A stretch of 64,000 bases of DNA from Deltaproteobacteria bacterium (GTDB lineage Bacteria > Desulfobacterota > Desulfobacteria > Desulfobacterales > B30-G6), in NCBI GenBank assembly GCA_022340465.1, contig JAJDNW010000130.1:62001-126000 (forward strand), written 5' to 3'. This document shows positions 9,573 through 18,096 of the stretch, piece after piece. A model generated the notes under the pieces. It saw nothing but the letters and a program-made list of their open reading frames with translations, was not told where the DNA came from and searched no databases. The stretch's first letter is position 1; each line of letters opens with the position of its first letter. The position numbers were made by a program, and so were the translations under genes.

Positions 9573-10309
9573 TGCGAACGCTGCGTCGTCTGATATACAC
9601 CCTGGTCGTTGTCGTTTGGGTCATTTTGGTCACCATTGTGATGGGCCTTCTCGCCATCACGACGGCCTTTTTCAGTAGAAAGGGAAACGGTCCGCACCTG
9701 GTCGCCAGGACATGGGCCAAATCGATCCTATGGGTGAGCCGGGTAAAAGTGAATCTGAAAGGGCTGGACAATCTGCCCGGGGATACCCCCTGCATCCTCA
9801 TGCCGAACCATCAGAGCAATTTCGATATTCCCGTGCTTTTGGGCCGGCTGCCGATCCAGTTCAGGTGGCTGGCCAAGGCGGAGCTGTTCAAGATTCCCAT
9901 CTTCGGAAGAGGAATGCGGGGCTGCGGCTACATCAGCATAGATCGCACCAACCGCAAATCCGCGTTCAAAAGCCTGGCCGAAGCTGCCCGGAAGATACGG
10001 GACGGGGCTTCGGTTCTTATCTTCCCGGAGGGTACCCGCAGCCGGGACGGCGACATCGGACCTTTCAAAAAAGGGGGGTTCGTTCTGACGGTCGATGCCG
10101 GCGTTCCCATCGTCCCCATCATCATCTACGGGACCCGCACCATTATGCCCAAGGGACGTCTTATCATGCAGCGTGCCGAGGCTTACATGGAAATATTGCC
10201 GCCCGTGGAAACCTCCGGATACACCCGCAAGACCAAGGACCTGTTGATCGAGGAAGTCCGGTCCATTATCTGCACCGCCTTTGATCGCGTTAGAGAATCC
10301 TCGCCATGA
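9572..10309 (+). CDS. plsC: 1-acyl-sn-glycerol-3-phosphate acyltransferase
   Basis: Transfers an acyl chain to lysophosphatidic acid to form phosphatidic acid at the inner membrane. The 245-residue product has an N-terminal membrane helix (TLVVVVWVILVTIVMG), the catalytic NHQSNFD box (NHx4D) near residue 79, and the substrate motif FPEGTRSRDG near residue 150. It overlaps both neighbours by a few bases, so the three genes form an operon with RNase J. Length and motif spacing are typical. Confidence 0.93.
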   Translation: MRTLRRLIYTLVVVVWVILVTIVMGLLAITTAFFSRKGNGPHLVARTWAKSILWVSRVKVNLKGLDNLPGDTPCILMPNHQSNFDIPVLLGRLPIQFRWLAKAELFKIPIFGRGMRGCGYISIDRTNRKSAFKSLAEAARKIRDGASVLIFPEGTRSRDGDIGPFKKGGFVLTVDAGVPIVPIIIYGTRTIMPKGRLIMQRAEAYMEILPPVETSGYTRKTKDLLIEEVRSIICTAFDRVRESSP

Positions 10310-11958
10310 CATTGAAAATCATACCTTTGGGCGGTTTGGGGGAAATAGGCCTCAACATGATGGTCTACGAATATGGCGACACCATGTTCGTCGTGGATGC
10401 CGGGTTGATGTTTCCGGAAGACTACATGCTGGGAGTGGACTATGTCATCCCGGACATGTCCTATATTCGCCAAAACTCTTCCCGGGTGGCGGCCATCGTT
10501 CTCACGCACGGGCACGAGGATCACATCGGAGCCCTGCCTTTTCTGCTGAGGGAAGTCAACGTGCCGGTTTATTCGACCGCCTTCACCCTGGAACTTGTGC
10601 GCCACAAGCTCGAGGAACACGACCTGCTCGAGACGGCCGTTCTCCATCAGATCTTTCCGCAGGACCGGTTGAGAATCGGACCGTTCGAGTTGGAGTTCAT
10701 CCGGGTGTGCCACAGTGTGGTTGACGGTGTCGGCTTGGCCATTCGCACGCCTGCCGGTTTGATCGTCCATACCGGGGATTTCAAAATCGACCATACGGCC
10801 AGCCGGGAGATGATGACCGACGTCAACGGATTCGCCAGGTGCGGCGAGAAGGGGGTTTTAGCCCTGTTGTCCGATTCCACCAATGTGGAAAAAGAGGGGT
10901 ACACGATTTCAAGCAATGACATCGGCGAGACCCTGTCGAGAGTGATTACCGGGCGCAAAGGCCGCGTTATCGTCGCCCTTTTTGCGTCCAACATCACCCG
11001 CATCCAGAAAATTATCGATATTGCCGCGGAACAGGGGCGCAAGGTCGTGTTCAACGGTCGCAGCATTGAATTGAGTGTCAGGATTGCCAAGGAACTCGGG
11101 TTTCTTAGAATAAAGGAGGGGATGGAAATCGACGTTGCTTCGCTGGAAGAATACGAGGACGACGAGATCCTCATGGTCATGACCGGGAGTCAGGGGGAGC
11201 CCATGTCCGCCCTGAGCCGCATGGCGGTGGGAAACCACAAGCTGATCAAAATCAAGCGAGACGACACGGTCATTTTATCTTCGAAATTCATTCCCGGCAA
11301 TGAAAAAGCCATCGCCAATATTATCAACAACCTGTATCGGCGCGGGGCGGATGTTATCTACGAAAAGATATCCGCCATTCACGTCTCCGGACATGCCTTT
11401 CAGGAAGAACTGAAACTGATGATCAACCTCACCAAGCCGAAGTACTTCATCCCGATTCACGGAGAGTTCCGGCATCTCACGCTGCACGGCAGGCTGGCCG
11501 GCAAGACCGGCATTCCGGAGGAAAACATCATTATCGCCCAGAACGGCCAGATCATCCGGTTTGACAAAACAGGCGCCGGCGTGCATGCAGACGTGGAAAC
11601 CGGCCGGCTCCTGGTCGACGGCAAAGGCATCGGCGATGTGGGCAGAAGTGTGTTGAAGGAGCGTCGCCTTTTGTCGGAGGATGGCCTCGTCGTGGTCAAC
11701 ATGGCTTTTGATGAAGAAACCGGCATCATCGTTTACGGGCCGGAAATCGTTTCCAGGGGGTTCGTTTTCGAGACGGAAACGGGGCACCTTTTGAAGGACG
11801 CCGAGTGTGTCATTTTGGAAGTTGTGGAGGAGCTGCCGCCGGAGACCGAAGACCGGGTGGATAAGCTCCGCCGCAAGGTTCGGACCGCCCTGCGGCAATA
11901 CTTTTACTTCACGATCGGGCGCAGACCGCTGATACTGCCTTTTCTTCTGGAAGTATAA
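10306..11958 (+). CDS. rnj: Ribonuclease J
   Basis: A metallo-beta-lactamase/beta-CASP nuclease with 5'-to-3' exonuclease and endonuclease activity in RNA decay. The 550-residue product has the zinc motif LTHGHEDHIGALP near residue 65, later HTGDFKID and SDSTNVE blocks, the beta-CASP segment, and HVSGHAFQEEL. The length matches RNase J. The ATG overlaps the plsC stop (ATGA). In bacteria with this enzyme it often replaces or supplements RNase E. Confidence 0.93.
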   Translation: MTLKIIPLGGLGEIGLNMMVYEYGDTMFVVDAGLMFPEDYMLGVDYVIPDMSYIRQNSSRVAAIVLTHGHEDHIGALPFLLREVNVPVYSTAFTLELVRHKLEEHDLLETAVLHQIFPQDRLRIGPFELEFIRVCHSVVDGVGLAIRTPAGLIVHTGDFKIDHTASREMMTDVNGFARCGEKGVLALLSDSTNVEKEGYTISSNDIGETLSRVITGRKGRVIVALFASNITRIQKIIDIAAEQGRKVVFNGRSIELSVRIAKELGFLRIKEGMEIDVASLEEYEDDEILMVMTGSQGEPMSALSRMAVGNHKLIKIKRDDTVILSSKFIPGNEKAIANIINNLYRRGADVIYEKISAIHVSGHAFQEELKLMINLTKPKYFIPIHGEFRHLTLHGRLAGKTGIPEENIIIAQNGQIIRFDKTGAGVHADVETGRLLVDGKGIGDVGRSVLKERRLLSEDGLVVVNMAFDEETGIIVYGPEIVSRGFVFETETGHLLKDAECVILEVVEELPPETEDRVDKLRRKVRTALRQYFYFTIGRRPLILPFLLEV

Positions 11959-12051
11959 CAGAATTTTTAATGTGTTATAAACGGTCGGGATATCGGGAAG
12001 GAAATTAAACCTGGCTAAAAAGTCTGTTCTAATTTGAAAGTAAATGCTTTT

Positions 12052-14196
12052 ATGAGGAAAGAAATAATCGGCATCATTCTGTTTTTCCTGGTCATTTTTA
12101 CTCTGATCAGCCTGCTTTCCTACAGCCCGCAGGACCCCTCCATCAACAACGCCGGGGCAACGGGAGAGATCCACAACCTTTTCGGCTGGTTCGGGGCGCA
12201 CGTGGCCGGCGCCCTTATCGCTCTTTTCGGGGTCGGCGCTTTCTGGACGCCGATACTGCTTTTGCTGCTGAGCGTCCAGTTTTTCGGTAAAAATTCCGAG
12301 GTGGTGATTTACCAGCGCATCGTCGGCGGTGTACTGCTGATCGTTACTTCCGGAAGCCTGATCGCCTTTTACAGCAACCACCTGTCGCTATTCGGCAGCC
12401 GCTTCTCATCGGGCGGCATCGTGGGCATTCCCCTGAAGTCCTTCCTGGAAGCGTACACCAATGCCAGCGGCGGTGTGATTATCCTGGCGCTGCTGTGGCT
12501 CATCGGCTTCATTCTCACCACCGGATTCTCCCTGGTGCGGTTTTACCGTCGTTCGGTGCTGGTCGGTTCCCGTGTCGGCGACAAGCTGACAACCGCTTAT
12601 CTCAAGTACAAGGAGCGCAGGGAAAAGAACCGTAAACGCCAAAAAGCCATCAAGGCTAAAAAGATCAGCCGGCGGCAGGAGATCACCATCAAGGCCGTCA
12701 AACCCAAACCCATCAAGAAACCGCCGCCCCCGAAGCAGGAAGAGTTCGCCTTCATGCAGGACAAGACGGGATTCAAGCTGCCTCCCGTCAACCTGCTGGA
12801 CGAACCCGATGAGGGAACCGTGGTCGCAGACCGGGAAAACCTCAAGATGCAGTCGCAACTTTTGGAGAAGAAGCTCGGCGATTTCGGTGTGAACGGAAAA
12901 GTGGTGACGGTGAGCCCCGGGCCGGTCATCACCACCTTCGAATACGAGCCGGCGCCGGGGGTGAAAATCAACAAGATCGTCAATCTGGCCGATGACCTTT
13001 CCCTGACGCTGCGGGCGACCAGCATCAGAATTGTGGCCCCCATACCGGGCAAGGCCGTGATCGGTATCGAAATCCCCAACGCCGAGCGCGAGACGGTTCG
13101 CTTCAAAGAGATCGTCACGTCGGACGTTTTCCAGAAATCGAAGTCTCCCCTGACGCTTTGCCTGGGCAAGGACATCGTGGGGGAGCCGGTGGTGAGCACC
13201 ATGGACAAGATGCCCCACCTGTTGATTGCCGGCGCCACCGGTGCGGGCAAAAGCGTGGCCCTCAACACCATGATCAGCAGTTTTCTCTACAAGTCCACCC
13301 CCGATCAGGTAAAAATGATCATGGTCGACCCGAAACGCATTGAGCTGTCCATGTACGACGGCATCCCGCACCTGATAACACCGGTGGTGACCCAGGCCAA
13401 GAAAGCGACCAATGCGCTTTTCTGGGCCGTCAAGGAGATGGAAAACCGCTACGAACTCCTCTCTTCCATGAAGGCCCGCAACATCTCGCAATACAACAAG
13501 AAGGTGGAAAAAGCCCAGCCCGAAGAGGGCCAGGAGCCCCCGAAACCGCTTCCCTACATCGTCGTCATCATCGATGAGCTGGCCGACCTGATGATGGTGG
13601 CGTCGCGGGATGTGGAAGTGGCCTTGACGCGCCTGGCGCAGATGGCCCGAGCCGCCGGCATCCACCTGGTCATCGCCACCCAGCGTCCTTCGGTGGACGT
13701 TTTGACCGGGATCATCAAAGCCAACTTCCCCACGCGTCTGACATTCCAGGTTTCATCCAAAACCGACTCCAGGACCATTATCGACACCAACGGTGCGGAA
13801 ACCCTTCTGGGAAACGGGGACATGCTGTTCCTGCCGCCCGGAGCGGGCAAGTTGCAACGCATCCACGGCGCGTACATATCCGAAACCGAAGTGGGCAGGA
13901 TCACCGACTTTTTGAGGACGCAACGTGCGCCCGAGTATGACGATGAAGTGACCCAGGCCCCCACGGAGGAAAAGGCGGAAGACGGCGAACTGGAATTCGA
14001 CGAACGGTATGACGACGCCGTCGCGCTGGTAACCAAGAGCGGACAGGCGTCCATATCCATGGTTCAGCGTCACTTGAGAATCGGGTACAATCGTGCCGCC
14101 CGCATCATCGAAACCATGGAACAGGAGGGCATCGTCGGACCTTCCGACGGCGCAAAACCGAGGGAGGTGCTGGTCAGGGGGTATGACGATATGTGA
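12052..14196 (+). CDS. ftsK: DNA translocase FtsK/SpoIIIE
   Basis: A septum-located, ATP-driven double-stranded DNA pump for chromosome segregation and dimer resolution. The 714-residue product has four predicted N-terminal membrane helices (to about residue 165), a short basic linker, and the motor with Walker A GATGAGKS (394-401) and Walker B VVIIDELADL. The last 65 residues form the winged-helix gamma domain (SISMVQRHLRIGYNRAARI), which reads KOPS-type sites. A TTG at 12034 is an alternative start; neither has a strong ribosome site. The linker is short compared with E. coli FtsK and closer to SpoIIIE-type enzymes. Confidence 0.93.
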   Translation: MRKEIIGIILFFLVIFTLISLLSYSPQDPSINNAGATGEIHNLFGWFGAHVAGALIALFGVGAFWTPILLLLLSVQFFGKNSEVVIYQRIVGGVLLIVTSGSLIAFYSNHLSLFGSRFSSGGIVGIPLKSFLEAYTNASGGVIILALLWLIGFILTTGFSLVRFYRRSVLVGSRVGDKLTTAYLKYKERREKNRKRQKAIKAKKISRRQEITIKAVKPKPIKKPPPPKQEEFAFMQDKTGFKLPPVNLLDEPDEGTVVADRENLKMQSQLLEKKLGDFGVNGKVVTVSPGPVITTFEYEPAPGVKINKIVNLADDLSLTLRATSIRIVAPIPGKAVIGIEIPNAERETVRFKEIVTSDVFQKSKSPLTLCLGKDIVGEPVVSTMDKMPHLLIAGATGAGKSVALNTMISSFLYKSTPDQVKMIMVDPKRIELSMYDGIPHLITPVVTQAKKATNALFWAVKEMENRYELLSSMKARNISQYNKKVEKAQPEEGQEPPKPLPYIVVIIDELADLMMVASRDVEVALTRLAQMARAAGIHLVIATQRPSVDVLTGIIKANFPTRLTFQVSSKTDSRTIIDTNGAETLLGNGDMLFLPPGAGKLQRIHGAYISETEVGRITDFLRTQRAPEYDDEVTQAPTEEKAEDGELEFDERYDDAVALVTKSGQASISMVQRHLRIGYNRAARIIETMEQEGIVGPSDGAKPREVLVRGYDDM

Positions 14197-14271
14197 GTGC
14201 GGCTCGTGGAAAAGAGAATCAACCGTAGCCAGTAGAGAATAGAACCAAAACGGACAAGACATTCATCACGA

Positions 14272-14348
14272 AATCACGAAAGTACGAAAACACGAAATTT
14301 TAGGAATTTGTTCCGTGTTTTTCAGATTTCGTGCTTTCGTGATTTTTT
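14272..14348 (+). terminator. Long CACGAAA hairpin after ftsK
   Basis: AATCACGAAAGTACGAAA (14272-14289) pairs with TTTCGTGCTTTCGTGATT (14327-14344) over about 18 bp with a G-T wobble, and a T-run follows. The same CACGAAA words recur at 27,541-27,592 and 28,417-28,480, so this is a terminator-like member of a dispersed palindromic repeat. Confidence 0.65.
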
Positions 14349-14369
14349 ATATGAAAAGGGGATAGATGT

Positions 14370-14996
14370 ATGGAAGAACATATGTTCAAAATGCTGGACA
14401 GCGTCAAAGGCTTCCTGGATGAGGCCGAGGGCCGGGCCCTTTATGACACCGCTCTAAAGGCCAGCCTGAACGGACCCTGCCTGGAAATCGGCAGTTATTG
14501 CGGCAAGTCCGCCGTCTATCTCGGCCTTGCCTGCCGCCGGAAGGGCGGTGTTCTATTTTCCGTAGACCACCACCGCGGTTCGGAGGAGCAGCAACCGGGC
14601 GAAGAATATTTCGATCCCGCTCTGTACGACTACAACGTTTTTGCCGTGGACACCCTGGGCGCGTTCAGACAGACGGTTTCGAAAGCAGAGCTGGAGGACA
14701 CCGTCATCCCGCTTGTGTGCCGTTCCGCCACGGCGGCCAGAAAGTGGTCGACAGCCCTCTCTCTGGTGTTCATCGACGGGGGGCACGCGTTTGACACCGT
14801 AATCGCCGACTACCGTGCCTGGTCGCCGCACCTAATCGAGGGCGGCTATCTCCTGATTCACGACATTTTCGAAAATCCCACCGAAGGCGGACAGGCGCCC
14901 TACCAGGTGTACCGGATGGCGCTGGACTCGGGTGGCTACAAAGAGGAGCTCCGGGTAAAGACGTTAGGTATTTTAAAAAAAATAACAAAGCAGTAG
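14370..14996 (+). CDS. Class I SAM-dependent methyltransferase (Methyltransf_24-like)
   Basis: A 208-residue soluble protein with a Rossmann methyltransferase core: LEIGSYCGKSAVYLG (motif I, near residue 36), SVDHH (motif II acid), and FIDGGHAFDTVIADY with LIEGGYLLIHD as later motifs. This pattern matches the Methyltransf_24 group often found near glycan or secondary-metabolite genes. The substrate is unknown. ATG 14370 follows an A/G-rich stretch; ATG 14385 is possible. The next two genes, on the opposite strand, are another methyltransferase and a glycosyltransferase. Confidence 0.75.
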   Translation: MEEHMFKMLDSVKGFLDEAEGRALYDTALKASLNGPCLEIGSYCGKSAVYLGLACRRKGGVLFSVDHHRGSEEQQPGEEYFDPALYDYNVFAVDTLGAFRQTVSKAELEDTVIPLVCRSATAARKWSTALSLVFIDGGHAFDTVIADYRAWSPHLIEGGYLLIHDIFENPTEGGQAPYQVYRMALDSGGYKEELRVKTLGILKKITKQ

Positions 14997-15050
14997 CAGA
15001 TAAAAGGATTATTTGGACGCCGAAGAATACATGCATTACAATCGCTTGGA

Positions 15051-15767
15051 TTAATAAAGATATTTTGTGAAGTAGAGCACCAGGCTTTTGCCGAACAGGG
15101 GATTGCACAACCGGTCCAGAAGTCGCGTCACCCTTGGTTTCTGCATGATGTCCCAGGTGAGAAAGCGGTGGTAGAGGTTCACGGAGCCTGAATCTTCCCG
15201 GATGGGGCCGACCAGGCATTTCAGCCACCAGTAGGGGGTGTGCAGGCTGTGGGCATAGTGGCTGGAGGTCAATCGCAGTCCACAGCTTTCGAAGAGGGCG
15301 ACGATCTTTTTCTTGCGGTATATGCGAATGTGGCCCTGATTGGCCAGGTGGTATTCAGCGGACAGCTTCCAGCAAACCCATTCCGGGAAAAAACGGGGGA
15401 CGGAGACGACCAGGGGGCATCCCGGTCTCAATACCCGGCAAAGCTCTTTCGCAGCGGTTTTTTCGTCGTGAATATGCTCCATAACTTCCGAGCAGATCAC
15501 CAGATCGAAGGTGTGCCGCGCAAAAGGCATCGCCGTTATATCGGCGACGTTGAGTCCCCATGCCCCGCCGCCGTGTTCCCCCAGACGGTCATGCAACCGA
15601 AGCCGTTCCCTCGCCTGGGTTAAATCGTGAAAACATAAATCCGTACCAATGGCGGTTGTGGCGGGTTGCTGATAGGCGGCTCCGACATGCCTGCCTGAAC
15701 CGCAGCCCACGTCCAGCACGCGACTCCCGGGTCTGATACGGGTTCTCTCAAAGTCCACGGTGATCAC
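15051..15767 (-). CDS. Class I SAM-dependent methyltransferase (Methyltransf_11)
   Basis: A 238-residue methyltransferase with VLDVGCGSGRHVG (motif I, near residue 19), GTDLC, and VICSEVMEHIHDE followed by LCRVLRPGCPLVVS, the usual order for this superfamily. It starts with GTG at 15767, where GGGAGG lies six bases upstream. The start overlaps the end of the upstream glycosyltransferase by 20 bases, so the two are coupled. It probably modifies the product of that glycosyltransferase; the substrate cannot be read from the sequence. Confidence 0.82.
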   Translation of the reverse strand: MITVDFERTRIRPGSRVLDVGCGSGRHVGAAYQQPATTAIGTDLCFHDLTQARERLRLHDRLGEHGGGAWGLNVADITAMPFARHTFDLVICSEVMEHIHDEKTAAKELCRVLRPGCPLVVSVPRFFPEWVCWKLSAEYHLANQGHIRIYRKKKIVALFESCGLRLTSSHYAHSLHTPYWWLKCLVGPIREDSGSVNLYHRFLTWDIMQKPRVTRLLDRLCNPLFGKSLVLYFTKYLY

Positions 15768-16998
15768 GAATAACCTCCCGATAGGCCTCTACCGTCTGTT
15801 CGGCAGCCTTTTTCCAGGTGAAATGCCTCTGAATGCGGTTGTAACCCTCCCGGCCCAGTCTGGTTGCCCTGTCGGTGTTCTTGAGCAGGTCCAACATCGC
15901 CGCTGCGAGCGCCCGGTGGTCACCCGGCGGGACCAGGACGCCGGCATCCCCCACCACCTCGGGCAGGGCGCCCCCGGTCGTGCTCACCACCGGCACACCA
16001 CAGGCCATGGCTTCACCGGCGGGAATCCCGAAGCCCTCATAGAGGGAAGGGACGACGGCCAGCGATGCCCTGGCATACTGCCGCACGAAAACGTCATGGT
16101 CGATTCGCCCCGTGAAGTGCACCAGGTGTCCGATGTCAAGGTCGCGGACCAGTTTTTCGATGCCGCCGTTTTTCTTGGGCGAACCGACGACCACCAGCTT
16201 GACAGGGTGCGTTTTGGCGATGCGGGAAACGGCGTGCAGCAGATGGTAAAGCCCCTTCAGGGGAATGTCCGCGCTGTTGGTCACGATTACCCTGTTTTTT
16301 TCCCTCGCGATTTCCGGTATCGGGTAAAACAGGTCCGTGTTGATTCCGTTGGGCACCACCCGGAACCTGTCCGGGGGGATGCGGAAATCGTTCCCGATAT
16401 CTCGTTTGGCGCATTCGGATACGGTAATGATGCCGGGAAGGTTTCGCGATACCAGCTTCTGCATCCTCAAAAAGGAGTGCCACCGCAGGTGTTTGATCTT
16501 TTTCCAAAAGGCGGACACGCTTTTCACCGCGAGGTCGCGGTCCACGGTGATGGGGTGATGGATGGTGGCGATGGTGGGCATTAAGCGTCCGATCGCCCAT
16601 ATCCCGTAGGAAAGGCTCTGATTGTCGTGAATGATATCGAAACGGCCGCGGCGGCGGCGCAGAAATTGATAGGCCCGCAACCCGAAGGTGAACGGTTCGG
16701 GAAATCCCATGGTGGCGACGCCGATCCATTCGAGCAGATTGATGGGCTCGGAAAGTTCGTGCAGCGTGGGAATGCGGAACGGATCCTTGGGGTTGTACAG
16801 GTCCAGTCCGCGGATATGATGAACCGGGATATCGCCGTGAAGTTGCGGGTCCGGCGGGCCGCTTGCCACAAGGACGTTGTGGCCCAGGTCGGTCAAGGCC
16901 CGGGAAAGGTTTTTCAGGTAAACTCCCTGCCCGCCGCTGTGGGGGTTGCTCCTGTAGCTGACCAGGCAGATATTCAATTGTTTTTCATGTGTTTTCAT
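15748..16998 (-). CDS. Glycosyltransferase family 4
   Basis: A 416-residue GT-B glycosyltransferase, probably acting on cell-surface glycans at the cytoplasmic membrane face. The N-terminal half starts LNICLVSYRSNPHSGGQGVYL (Gly-rich donor loop). The C-terminal half has VVPNGINTDLF and the EX7E motif in EGFGIPAGEAMACG (near residue 320). I place the start at MKTHEKQ; an ATG at 17013 would add five residues and neither has a clear ribosome site. It is coupled to a methyltransferase and looks like a small surface-sugar operon. Confidence 0.85.
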   Translation of the reverse strand: MKTHEKQLNICLVSYRSNPHSGGQGVYLKNLSRALTDLGHNVLVASGPPDPQLHGDIPVHHIRGLDLYNPKDPFRIPTLHELSEPINLLEWIGVATMGFPEPFTFGLRAYQFLRRRRGRFDIIHDNQSLSYGIWAIGRLMPTIATIHHPITVDRDLAVKSVSAFWKKIKHLRWHSFLRMQKLVSRNLPGIITVSECAKRDIGNDFRIPPDRFRVVPNGINTDLFYPIPEIAREKNRVIVTNSADIPLKGLYHLLHAVSRIAKTHPVKLVVVGSPKKNGGIEKLVRDLDIGHLVHFTGRIDHDVFVRQYARASLAVVPSLYEGFGIPAGEAMACGVPVVSTTGGALPEVVGDAGVLVPPGDHRALAAAMLDLLKNTDRATRLGREGYNRIQRHFTWKKAAEQTVEAYREVIRDHRGL

Positions 16999-17013
16999 AA
17001 ATTGGCATTGCAT

Positions 17014-17428
17014 TACAGGGGGGGATTGTCCCCGTCAAGTCATTTCTCGCCGGGATCGTGGCTCCCCCTGACATTGCCCGCAGAGAAAAATCATGAACCA
17101 CAAAGGCACAAAGGATACAAAGGATATAAGGATGCAGGGGTTCAATCGCTCAAATTAGGGCTTGACCCTCCAGCGGGGCTTACATATCCTAAATCGGCTG
17201 TGGGAAATGACGGTTCTTGTATCGGTTTTCATCATTTTCTGATACAGATCGACCTATAGCCATGGGCGGGGCCGCTCCGGAGAAGCAATGCGATGTCATC
17301 CGGCTTGCCGCAAAAAAGGGGCGTTACAGGCGGACCTGCTGTCCGGGCATTGATGGAGCACAGACGGGCATGCAAGATCTTTCCACCTACGTTGGGCGTT
17401 TCAGAGGCAGGAAGAGGGCGGTAATTTG
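17014..17428. other. Intergenic region without recognised gene
   Basis: This 415-base gap separates the leftward glycosyltransferase from the rightward oxidoreductase operon, so it must hold promoters for both. I saw no clean sigma-70 or sigma-54 pair. Around 17,096-17,135 there is an imperfect tandem of ACAAAGG-type words. The only open frames are short and not gene-like. Confidence 0.5.
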
Positions 17429-17983
17429 ATGCGGGAAATGCGTTTTCACGGTCGTGGCGGTCAAGGCACCGTGGTGGCTTCGATTTTGCTGGCAAAGGCG
17501 TTTTTCAAAGCCGGCTACCATGTCCAGTCTTTTCCGGCTTTCGGTGTCGAAAGGCGGGGCGCTCCCGTGGAGGCCTATCTGAGGGTCGATCATGAAAAGA
17601 TACTGCTGCGCACAAACATCGCCACGCCCGATGTGGTCCTGGTTCAGGACCGGCAGCTGTTAAAGACCGTGAATGTCGTCAAGGGCCTGAAAGCGGGTGG
17701 GTGGGTTCTGGTCAACACGCGGGATCCGCAGGATGGGCCCGATATCTATGCCGGATTTTGTTCTGCATTTGTCGATGCAACGCGTATCGGCGTCGAAAAC
17801 GGTCTGGGGACGCGGACGCATCCCATCGTCAACACGGCCATGGTGGGCGCCCTGATCCGGATATTGGAAACGCCGCCTCTGGCGTGCCTGGAGTCGGCGA
17901 TCCTCGAGCATATCGAGGTCGAGCCGGAAAGGAACAGGGCCGCAGCCATTCAGGCGTATGAAACCGTGCAGTTTGACCACTGA
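17429..17983 (+). CDS. porC: 2-oxoacid:ferredoxin oxidoreductase, gamma subunit
   Basis: The 184-residue gamma (catalytic-domain) subunit of a pyruvate/2-oxoacid:ferredoxin oxidoreductase. It begins MREMRFHGRGGQGTVVAS, the family signature, followed by SFPAFGVERRGAPVEAYLR. It interacts with the alpha and beta chains encoded downstream. The TTG one codon earlier is less likely than the ATG at 17429, which follows GAAGAGGG. It lies first in an operon with the FAD/NAD-ferredoxin, alpha and beta genes. The exact 2-oxoacid cannot be fixed; pyruvate is most likely. Confidence 0.88.
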   Translation: MREMRFHGRGGQGTVVASILLAKAFFKAGYHVQSFPAFGVERRGAPVEAYLRVDHEKILLRTNIATPDVVLVQDRQLLKTVNVVKGLKAGGWVLVNTRDPQDGPDIYAGFCSAFVDATRIGVENGLGTRTHPIVNTAMVGALIRILETPPLACLESAILEHIEVEPERNRAAAIQAYETVQFDH

Positions 17984-18096
17984 TCTGTCGGCGAAGGGTC
18001 ATACCCTCCCCGGTTAGCGGATTACTTGGGTTTATCGGGTTAGCGGGTGTAACCCAACAAACGCAACGCACACTGTCCACAACGGATTAGGATACC

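Noticed and set aside
17092-17157. A 21-codon frame in the gap before porC
   Set aside because: It consists of an ACAAAGG-type tandem and is more likely repeat sequence than a peptide gene.
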